This document shows, piece after piece, positions 1 to 5,292 of a stretch of 9,133 nucleotides of DNA (position 1 is its first letter; every line of letters begins with the position of its first letter). The notes beneath the pieces are model-generated. The model made no database searches. It saw nothing but the letters and a program-made list of their open reading frames with translations, and was not told the DNA's origin. Origin of the DNA: Nitrospirota bacterium (GTDB lineage Bacteria > Nitrospirota_A > Leptospirillia > Leptospirillales > Leptospirillaceae); the NCBI GenBank assembly GCA_027415455.1, contig DAIBSV010000074.1:1-9133 (forward strand), read 5' to 3'. The position numbers and the translations under genes were made by a program.

Positions 1-137
1 TCGTTCTGGATCAGGGCGTAGACCATGGAAAAGATCTTGAGACTCTTGTCCGTTCCCCCATCCGCCAGAACCGCATGGCCGACTCCGCCGACCAGAATCC
101 CGACTGCAAGGACAAGCAGGATGTTTCCCGTTTTCAT
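1..137 (-). CDS. N-terminus of probable S41 carboxyl-terminal processing protease (partial)
   Basis: Only the first 45 codons lie in the window; the gene runs off the left edge. The ATG at 137 is preceded by a GGAAG ribosome binding site about 6 bases upstream. The peptide starts MKTGNILLVLAVGILVGG, a typical signal peptide with a Lys at position 2, a hydrophobic core at about 5-20 and an A-V-L-A cleavage site near residue 25. The mature start continues as TDKSLKIFSMVYALIQN, which resembles the short helix at the start of periplasmic S41 (CtpA/Prc-type) serine proteases. Those enzymes trim C-termini of periplasmic proteins, and family members often lie directly after envC-like genes, which is the context here. 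The PDZ and catalytic Ser/Lys region is not in the window, so the family call rests on a short stretch plus context. The secreted nature is more certain than the enzyme class. Confidence 0.6.
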   Translation of the reverse strand, partial: MKTGNILLVLAVGILVGGVGHAVLADGGTDKSLKIFSMVYALIQN

Positions 138-340
138 GACCCACTTCCAGCCTGATCGGTTCGACCCATTCTTGAAACCCGGAAGATGCATAAAGATCCT
201 TATAATGGTACTCCCGAGGGTCCTGCCGGAGCCCGGGAGGCTTTCGAGAAGAGATACGGCTCAACAAATCGTGATTTGAGAATATCATGCATCGCCCGGT
301 ATTACAACACGGGCGCCGGCCTTCGCGCGGGCTTCCCCCT
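138..340. other. 203-base gap between the EnvC-like gene and the S41-like gene
   Basis: No credible gene is visible. On the transcribed minus strand there are two GC-rich inverted repeats. One at 293-315 has arms CGCCCG/CGGGCG and an 11-base loop. The other at 211-239 has arms CTCCCG/CGGGAG, extended by GG/CC with one bulge. Neither is followed by a U-tract, so neither is a clear intrinsic terminator. A TATAAG-like hexamer lies at 199-204 on the minus strand, but the hexamer 17 bases upstream of it (GGCAGG) is not a recognisable -35. The gap is the longest after the rpsA terminator and could hold an operon end and a new promoter; I cannot show either. Confidence 0.5.
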
Positions 341-1561
341 TCAGTGCGAAAGGAATCCCATCGGACTCATTGGCTTCCCCCGACGGGTCACTCCGAAAAA
401 GAGGGTCGACCGTCCACGCGTTCCCCCCCGCCCCACCGTTCCGAGGATTCCCCCCTCCGGGATCCTCTGGCCCTCCTTGGCGAAGATATGGTCGAGGTGG
501 CCGTAAAGGGTATAAAGATGATCCCCGTGGGCCAGAATGACCAGGCGTCCGTATCCTGTATAGGCTCTCGCAAAGAGAACCTTTCCCGGCCAAGCCGCTC
601 GGACGCGGGAACCGACTCCGGCCGCAATATCGATGCCATCGTGGAACGGTCCGAAACGCTCGATGATCCGGCCATGGACCGGCCACTGGAAGACCGTGTG
701 GCCCGGTACGGGAGGATGGGCGAAGCGTTCGCTGGCTGAGGTCCTGCGCCGCATCCGTTCTAGCCTGGCAATCAGGTTCATCAGCTTTCGACGGCGCCTG
801 AGAATCGAACGGTTGTCCTGGGCGATGGCCTCTTCTTTTTTCTTAAGCCGGGCGATCTCGCTCTGGGTTCCGGTCATCTTTCTCTTGAGACGCGCCTCCT
901 CCTTTTCGCGATTTTCCAGAAGTCTCTTTTCGTGATTCTGGATCGTCTTCAACTGGGCCCGACTGAGGCGAAGCCGATTTTCCTTGTTCCTGTATCCGTG
1001 AAGCAGGGAGTCGAGATGAGTTGTCTGATCGGCAAGGATATTGGACCGCAGGATAAGGTCGGGTTGAATGTCGGTTCCATCGAGACGGGACAGCGAGACC
1101 TCCGCCAAGCGCGTGAGGAGCCTTGATTCAAGCGATCCTTTTTCGCGAAGGTCGGCGTCGACGATCACCCCAAGATGGGCCATGGCGCGATCGAGGCGCC
1201 TGATGGCCTGGCGATCCTGGATCTCGCGGATCTGAAGCCGCTCGACCTGAAGGTGGAACGACTCAAGCTTGACCCTCAGCTTGAGGATTCTGACCTTGAG
1301 CTTGAGGCGACGGCCCTTGTATCGTCTCAGCCGATCCTTGTTTTTTGCGAGCCGGAGTTTCAGTGTTCTCATTTCCCGCTCCCGGGCATCGAGCTTTTTC
1401 TCGATCGAACGAATCGAAGGATTCGAGGCGGCAAAAACCTTGTTCGGGGTTATCCCGCCTCCTGAAGTGAAAAAGATCAGGAGGAAAAGCAGGAAAAGAA
1501 GATCTGTGCGAGCTGCCCCAGTCTTCCGGGAGGAGGGATTTTCCGGAAATTGCGGAATCAC
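341..1561 (-). CDS. EnvC-like coiled-coil protein with degenerate LytM/M23 domain
   Basis: A predicted 406-residue exported protein. The chosen start is the GTG at 1561, which overlaps the FtsX-like stop codon as GTGA; the open frame extends further upstream but inside that gene. Residues 20-32 are a hydrophobic signal segment, with a likely cleavage site at V-F-A-A (42-45). Residues about 48-270 are a long, Lys/Arg/Glu/Leu-rich coiled coil. Residues about 288-404 form a LytM (peptidase M23) domain. The first zinc motif HxxxD is intact (H307, D311), and the His of the YGHL motif is present (H355). The position of the second HxH motif reads T386-L-F388, so a zinc ligand is missing. E. coli EnvC is likewise degenerate in LytM and acts by activating amidases at the septum under FtsEX control. 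By analogy this protein is probably a periplasmic amidase activator, not a hydrolase. Translational coupling to the FtsX-like gene supports that. Confidence 0.85.
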   Translation of the reverse strand: MIPQFPENPSSRKTGAARTDLLFLLFLLIFFTSGGGITPNKVFAASNPSIRSIEKKLDAREREMRTLKLRLAKNKDRLRRYKGRRLKLKVRILKLRVKLESFHLQVERLQIREIQDRQAIRRLDRAMAHLGVIVDADLREKGSLESRLLTRLAEVSLSRLDGTDIQPDLILRSNILADQTTHLDSLLHGYRNKENRLRLSRAQLKTIQNHEKRLLENREKEEARLKRKMTGTQSEIARLKKKEEAIAQDNRSILRRRRKLMNLIARLERMRRRTSASERFAHPPVPGHTVFQWPVHGRIIERFGPFHDGIDIAAGVGSRVRAAWPGKVLFARAYTGYGRLVILAHGDHLYTLYGHLDHIFAKEGQRIPEGGILGTVGRGGTRGRSTLFFGVTRRGKPMSPMGFLSH

Positions 1562-2547
1562 GGCCGAAGAACGTCCGGGCTCTTGGACGACAAGGGAAGG
1601 ATGAGACAGACAAGACCCCCGAGAAGGCCGATGGCCCCGCAAAATACGGGAAAGAGAATCCAGAGATGGCTTGCGATGGGATTGGCTCCCATGGCTCCGA
1701 CCATAAACGGATTCTGGAGACCAGGATAAAGGATCGTTCGGAAAAGCCAGACGAGAAAGATGGCGATGGAAGAAGCCAGCATCCCCCACAAGGCTCCGGA
1801 GGGGAGACGCAAAATGACGGGGGGAGAGTCTCCCTTCTTTTCGAAGGGAGCGGAAGGGGGTGGCGGCAAATCCTCCTGCCGCTGGAAGATCGCGCTCCTC
1901 GTGGCGGCCTGAGCCCGAGCCTCCCGGGACCGTGATCCCGGGAAAAGATGCGCCCAGAAAGGCAGTGAAATCCTCCCCCAGTAGAGGGCCAGTCCCACAA
2001 GAAGAAGTCCCCCGAGAACCACGATCCCCTTCCGCACTCCCAGGGAGATTCCGGCAAGGGCGTCCACCCGGGAGACCCAGTCGGGATTGAAAACGATTTC
2101 CTTGATTTCAGAGTCATTCTTGAGAATTTGGCGAATGGAGGAGATCTGCTCCGAAAGCGTCACGAAATGTCCATCCGGAGTCTGCCCCAGGGAGACGGCC
2201 ACCGAAAGGATCCGACGGCTGGTCGCCCTTCCGGTCCTGCTTTTTTGATCGGGTGCCTGAAGGGCAGAGACGCTTCCTGTCCCTGCAATCTTTTCCATCG
2301 TGGCGGTGAGGCCCTGGATTTCTTTGGGAGAGGGAGGCGTGTCGAAGATCAGAAGAATATGGGCTGCCGAGGCGGTTTCAAGACGCATGTTGTCGAGAAT
2401 CAGAAAGACTGTCGATGTCCAGAAAAGAAAAAGGAGGATGAGGGAAGAAAAGGCCAGGTTGGCCATCAGCCAGAACCAGGAACGGGCAGAAGACGCCGGA
2501 GGCGCCTCAGTATCAGGATGTGACATTCCTACAGCTCTTTCGCGCAT
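1558..2547 (-). CDS. ftsX: Divergent FtsX-like cell division membrane protein
   Basis: Predicted 329 residues. The topology matches FtsX: cytoplasmic N-tail, TM1 at about 29-51, periplasmic domain at about 52-168, TM2 at about 172-190, cytoplasmic loop 191-249, TM3 at about 250-270 and TM4 at about 296-317. The end of the periplasmic domain (EIKEIVFNPDWVSRVDAL, about 147-164) resembles the FtsX V-x-Y-x-x-x-W-V-x-R-L pattern. FtsX normally pairs with the ATPase FtsE and transmits ATP hydrolysis to EnvC or a similar periplasmic activator. Here the EnvC-like gene overlaps it by 4 bases, but no ftsE is adjacent. The usual post-TM2 segment (N-T-I-R-L...A-R-R-x-E-I...L-V-G-A) is not recognisable; a charged, proline-rich stretch replaces it. 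Start is uncertain: ATG at 2547 has no clear binding site, while ATG at 2526 (322 residues) has AAAGAG and AGGA just upstream. It begins 21 bases after rnhB. Confidence 0.75.
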   Translation of the reverse strand: MRERAVGMSHPDTEAPPASSARSWFWLMANLAFSSLILLFLFWTSTVFLILDNMRLETASAAHILLIFDTPPSPKEIQGLTATMEKIAGTGSVSALQAPDQKSRTGRATSRRILSVAVSLGQTPDGHFVTLSEQISSIRQILKNDSEIKEIVFNPDWVSRVDALAGISLGVRKGIVVLGGLLLVGLALYWGRISLPFWAHLFPGSRSREARAQAATRSAIFQRQEDLPPPPSAPFEKKGDSPPVILRLPSGALWGMLASSIAIFLVWLFRTILYPGLQNPFMVGAMGANPIASHLWILFPVFCGAIGLLGGLVCLILPLSSKSPDVLRP

Positions 2548-2568
2548 CAGGGCGCACTCGGAAGGAAT

Positions 2569-3222
2569 TCAGGACGACCCGGGCTCAAGGGCCTTTCGAC
2601 AGAAGAGTGGGCGATGATGACGGGAAAGCCCATATCTCCTGATCGCCTCCCTATGATCCTTTGTTCCATACCCCTTGTGGATCCGAAAGCGAAACTCCGG
2701 GAATTCGGAATCGATCTCGCCCATATATCGGTCACGCGCCACCTTTGCCAGGATGGAGGCTGCCGCGATCGAAAGGACCATTCCGTCCCCACCCACGACG
2801 GCCGTCTGTGGGAAAGGAAGGTCCGCAATGAGGTCTTTTCCATCGACGGCGACCAGAATGGAGTTCTCTCTCAGGAACGTTTGGGGGAGCGTCTGGAGGG
2901 CCCTTCCCATTGAGAGCATGGTCGCCCTCCGAATGTTGAGACGTTCTATCTCGTCGACCGAGGCCCATCCCAAGGCAGTAAAAAGGGCGTTTTCCTCGAT
3001 CCAGCGGGAGAGGGTCTCCCGTTTTTCCGGAGTCAACAGTTTTGAGTCAGCGATTCCATAACCTGCAAAACGTTCGACTGGAAGGGGAAAGACCACACAG
3101 GCCGAGGTCACTGGACCCGCCAAGGCTCCCCGACCAACCTCGTCCACTCCTGCGACGAGCCAGGGAAACCGGCCATCGGACAAGCCTGAGACGGCGAACG
3201 CCTCCCACGTCCCATCCATCAC
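2569..3222 (-). CDS. rnhB: Ribonuclease HII
   Basis: RNase HII nicks RNA-DNA hybrids and removes single ribonucleotides from DNA in the cytoplasm. The 217-residue product has the type 2 signature: AGVDEVGRGALAGPV (24-38) with acidic residues D27 and E28 and the GRG motif that recognises the RNA-DNA junction. ADSKLL (58-63) follows, then a VDG at 126-128 with D127, the SIAAASILAKVARDRYM helix (151-167) with D164, and HKGYGTKDH (182-190). All four catalytic acids are present and the length is normal. The start is GTG at 3222 or, equally possible, the next codon ATG at 3219; neither has a strong ribosome binding site. It follows rplS by 24 bases, a classical arrangement in which rnhB is the last gene of the rimM-trmD-rplS cluster. 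Here the operon appears to carry on into the FtsX-like gene instead of the often-seen yraN. Confidence 0.95.
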   Translation of the reverse strand: MMDGTWEAFAVSGLSDGRFPWLVAGVDEVGRGALAGPVTSACVVFPLPVERFAGYGIADSKLLTPEKRETLSRWIEENALFTALGWASVDEIERLNIRRATMLSMGRALQTLPQTFLRENSILVAVDGKDLIADLPFPQTAVVGGDGMVLSIAAASILAKVARDRYMGEIDSEFPEFRFRIHKGYGTKDHREAIRRYGLSRHHRPLFCRKALEPGSS

Positions 3223-3246
3223 GGGACGAACGCCTGCGGTGGTGGG

Positions 3247-3594
3247 TTACTCTTCCTTGGCCTCTTTCAGGCGAGCAGCCTTTCCCTTCTTGTCGCGCAG
3301 GAAGTACAGCTTTGCCCGACGGACACGGCCAGAACGGACATGGTCCACCTTGATGACCTGGGGAGAATGGACCGGGAAGGTCCTCTCGACTCCGACCCCA
3401 AAGGAGATCTTCCGGATCGTCACCATTTCCCGCGTTCCCCCACCACGAATCCCGATCACAACCCCTTCGAAAACCTGAATCCGTTCTTTTTCTCCCTCGA
3501 CAACCTTGGTGTGAACCCGAACGGTTTCTCCCACCGACAGCTTCGGGGCTTCCTCTTTCATGAACAATTGCTCCACCTGATCAAGTACCTGCAT
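3247..3594 (-). CDS. rplS: 50S ribosomal protein L19
   Basis: L19 sits at the interface of the large and small ribosomal subunits. The 115-residue product has the usual length and the family core: [21 protein letters not shown] at about 22-42 (the KOW-like barrel), then [22 protein letters not shown] and [15 protein letters not shown]. The basic C-terminal [20 protein letters not shown] segment contacts rRNA. The ATG at 3594 has a good binding site, GAGGTGA, ending 4 bases upstream. It follows trmD by 40 bases, and that gap holds a perfect 8-bp stem-loop immediately upstream of the binding site. In E. coli rplS is made in far greater amounts than trmD from the same message; the stem-loop could play a part in such uncoupling here, which is inference. 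Confidence 0.98.
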   Translation of the reverse strand: MQVLDQVEQLFMKEEAPKLSVGETVRVHTKVVEGEKERIQVFEGVVIGIRGGGTREMVTIRKISFGVGVERTFPVHSPQVIKVDHVRSGRVRRAKLYFLRDKKGKAARLKEAKEE

Positions 3595-3610
3595 GACTCA
3601 CCTCGTGATT

Positions 3611-3630
3611 GTGTCCGATTTGTCGGACAC
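3611..3630 (-). promoter_or_regulatory. Perfect 8-bp stem-loop in the trmD-rplS gap
   Basis: The message strand reads GTGTCCGA-CAAA-TCGGACAC: a perfect 8-bp stem with a four-base loop. It begins 4 bases after the trmD stop and ends 16 bases before the rplS ATG, just ahead of the GAGGTGA binding site. No U-tract follows (the next bases are AATCACG), so it is not an intrinsic terminator. Plausible roles are mRNA processing, 3'-end protection of the trmD portion or a regulatory protein site for rplS; the sequence does not decide between them. Confidence 0.6.
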
Positions 3631-3634
3631 TTGG

Positions 3635-4363
3635 TTAACGGGAAACACTGGCCTGGTCTCCGCCAAGATCCGGCCTCACGGCTTGTTGTTTCCTGCGGGA
3701 GACATCCTCTCTGTAGCGCCGAATGGCCTGATGATCCCCCGAAAGAAGGACCTCAGGAACTTCGCTCCCCCGAAAGACACGCGGCCTCGTGTATTGGGGG
3801 TAATCGAAGGATCCGTTTGAAAAAGTTTCGTTCACCGGCGAACTTTCGTTGGAAAGGACGCCAGGAATGAGCCGTACGACCGCATCCACCATCAGGGAGC
3901 AGGGAAGCTCCCCTCCCGACAGGATATAGTCTCCGGCAGACCATTCCTCTAGGGGATATTGATCAAGGATCCGCTGGTCGATTCCCTCATAATGACCGCA
4001 AAGGAAAAGAAGGGGGCGCGCACTTCTCGCCCATTCCTCCGCGACCGACTGGGAAAATCTCTGTCCCTGAGGCGATGGATAGAGTAGCCGAGGCGGTTCT
4101 TCTCCACTCAGTTCCTCGAGGATACCCATCGAAAGGTCAAGGGCATCGGCCAATGGCTCCGGTTTCAGGACCATCCCTCCGCCCCCTCCAAAGGGATAAT
4201 CGTCGACGGAATGATAGGAGCCCGTTCCGAAATCCCTGAGATTCCAGGTGTAATACTGGACGAGACCTTTGGTTTCCGCCCGGCCGAGGATACTGGTGCT
4301 GAAAATGGAGCGGAGCATCTCAGGGAAAAGAGTGATGGCCCCTATATGCCGACAATGCCCCAT
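3635..4363 (-). CDS. trmD: tRNA (guanine37-N1)-methyltransferase
   Basis: TrmD methylates G37 of tRNAs with S-adenosylmethionine and prevents +1 frameshifting. The 242-residue product carries ITLFPEM (10-16), the GGGGGMVLKPEPL loop (59-71), YPSPQG (95-100) and LCGHYEGID (121-129). SAGDYILSGGEL (142-153) and AVVRLIPGVL (161-170) form the trefoil-knot SAM site, and FDYPQYTRP (186-194) includes the probable catalytic D187. The common GNH...RW motif appears as GDHQAIRRYRE, with Tyr for Trp. The ATG at 4363 lies inside rimM and overlaps its end by 22 bases; GAGGTG is placed 8 bases upstream, within rimM coding sequence, so the two are probably translationally coupled. No alternative start lies nearer the conserved region. 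The C-terminal tail after about 220 is not conserved in my memory of the family. Confidence 0.97.
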   Translation of the reverse strand: MGHCRHIGAITLFPEMLRSIFSTSILGRAETKGLVQYYTWNLRDFGTGSYHSVDDYPFGGGGGMVLKPEPLADALDLSMGILEELSGEEPPRLLYPSPQGQRFSQSVAEEWARSARPLLFLCGHYEGIDQRILDQYPLEEWSAGDYILSGGELPCSLMVDAVVRLIPGVLSNESSPVNETFSNGSFDYPQYTRPRVFRGSEVPEVLLSGDHQAIRRYREDVSRRKQQAVRPDLGGDQASVSR

Positions 4364-4893
4364 TGAACATACACCTCACGCCTGTCCCTGTCTATCCGCG
4401 GAACGAGCGGTTCGACATAAGGGCATAGGATCTCTCGTCCCTTTGCGTCGATGGCCAGCAGATCCTGCCCCGGTCTTTCATAAAACCCGCTGATAAATCC
4501 AACATCTGTTCCGGTCAGCGAATCCAGCACACGCATCCCGATCAAATCGGATATTTTCTGGGCCTCTGAGTCATCAGGAATCCAGTCATCCGGACCCTCC
4601 CAGAAAATATCCCACCCGGAGATTTCCTTTAGAACCTCGGGGGAGTCAATCCCCTCCCATTTGACAAGGAGGACATCTCCTTTCCACTCGGTGTCCTCGA
4701 GGACAAGCCTTCGACTCTTTCCATTCACCCGGGAAGGAGTCGCAAGGTGGAAGGTTTCCCCACGATCATCCAGAAAGCGGCCGGGATTATCGGAAAGAAC
4801 AGAAACTCTCCCGAAACCCCGGACACCAAAGGGGCGCCCCATCTTCCCGACCAAAATTCCCTGGTCCGAAGGATCCGGATTCACCACCGGCAC
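4342..4893 (-). CDS. rimM: Ribosome maturation factor RimM
   Basis: RimM assists 30S assembly, acting on the 16S 3' domain and binding S19. The 183-residue product has the N-terminal barrel motif VGKMGRPFGVRGFGRV (15-30); the usual His of G-R-P-H-G is Phe here. The C-terminal PRC-barrel includes DLIGMRVLDSLTGTDVG and ends with the typical ILCPYVEPLVPRIDRDRREV stretch, close to the I-P-x-x-x-x-(V/I)-x-x-V-D pattern. The start is a GTG at 4893, supported by a GAGG seven bases upstream. The gene comes 97 bases after rpsP and its end is overlapped by trmD, the standard rpsP-rimM-trmD-rplS order. The KH-domain gene (khpA/ylqC) that many bacteria carry between rpsP and rimM is absent. Confidence 0.95.
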   Translation of the reverse strand: MPVVNPDPSDQGILVGKMGRPFGVRGFGRVSVLSDNPGRFLDDRGETFHLATPSRVNGKSRRLVLEDTEWKGDVLLVKWEGIDSPEVLKEISGWDIFWEGPDDWIPDDSEAQKISDLIGMRVLDSLTGTDVGFISGFYERPGQDLLAIDAKGREILCPYVEPLVPRIDRDRREVYVQWGIVGI

Positions 4894-4990
4894 ACCGTTA
4901 CCTCAATGGCCCTTTTGAGAGCGGGAATGACGAGGCCCTCCCTTTGCCTGCTGAAGGCAGGAATCCTTGGAATGAGGCGGTGATTCCCTC

Positions 4991-5239
4991 TCAAGAAGCC
5001 GTTGAAGTCGCCTTCTTGATAAGACGGGCAACCGTGTCAGTTGGAGTGGCCCCATTAGAGATCCAGGAATCGATTCTTTCCCGGTTGATCTTGATCTCGC
5101 CCTCGTTCTGTTTGGGGGCATAGGTCCCCACCACTTCGATGAAACGTCCGTCCCGGCGGGATCTGGAATCCGCCACAACGATCCGGTAAACGGGAAGTTT
5201 CTTTCTTCCATGTCTTGCAAGCCGAATATGAACAGCCAC
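4991..5239 (-). CDS. rpsP: 30S ribosomal protein S16
   Basis: S16 is an early-binding small-subunit protein. The 82-residue product shows the full family signature: [20 protein letters not shown], then [22 protein letters not shown] (about 21-42), then [23 protein letters not shown] near the end. Length is normal. The start is GTG at 5239 with AAGGAGG ending 4 bases upstream; an ATG overlapping it at 5243 is out of frame and gives an unrelated product. It lies 51 bases after ffh, and that gap holds two stem-loops and a tandem 9-base repeat. Confidence 0.98.
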   Translation of the reverse strand: MAVHIRLARHGRKKLPVYRIVVADSRSRRDGRFIEVVGTYAPKQNEGEIKINRERIDSWISNGATPTDTVARLIKKATSTAS

Positions 5240-5251
5240 ACATCCTCCTTC

Positions 5252-5269
5252 AGTCCGGATAGTCCGGAT
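5252..5269 (-). repeat. Tandem 9-base repeat forming a stem-loop upstream of rpsP
   Basis: Two head-to-tail copies of AGTCCGGAT (plus strand). Each contains the palindrome TCCGGA, so in the message the two copies can pair with one another as TCCGGA-CTA-TCCGGA, a 6-bp stem with a three-base loop. It ends a few bases before the AAGGAGG binding site of rpsP. No U-tract follows, so this is not a terminator. A role in rpsP translation or message stability is possible but not shown. Confidence 0.5.
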
Positions 5270-5275
5270 TGTGTC

Positions 5276-5292
5276 GATCGGTTGTCCCGATC
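5276..5292 (-). promoter_or_regulatory. 6-bp stem-loop at the ffh stop codon
   Basis: The message reads GATCGG-GACAA-CCGATC, with the first two stem bases inside the ffh stop codon (TGA). The loop, the 3' arm and the following GACACAATC closely match the corresponding part of the stem-loop in the trmD-rplS gap. There is no U-tract. Function unknown; an intercistronic regulatory or processing site is inferred from position only. Confidence 0.45.

Noticed and set aside
199..204. TATAAG on the minus strand as a promoter for the S41-like gene
   Set aside because: No recognisable -35 at 16-18 bases upstream; a single AT-rich hexamer is not enough.
211..239. GC-rich inverted repeat after the EnvC-like gene as an intrinsic terminator
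   Set aside because: The stem is decent, but the bases that follow on the minus strand (TACCATTATAAGG) are not a U-tract, so I list it only as part of the gap description.
293..315. Second inverted repeat after the EnvC-like gene as a terminator
   Set aside because: Six-base arms with an 11-base loop and no following U-tract; too weak to call.
287..1126. Plus-strand open frames opposite the EnvC-like gene
   Set aside because: Their products are low-complexity Arg/Ser/Pro-rich with no recognisable motif, and they lie antisense to a well-supported gene; they are shadows of high-GC coding.
1562..1789. Longer N-terminus for the EnvC-like protein (start at 1789)
   Set aside because: It would put 76 residues of unrelated sequence before the signal peptide and overlap the FtsX-like gene by over 200 bases. 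The GTG at 1561 overlapping the stop gives a proper exported protein.
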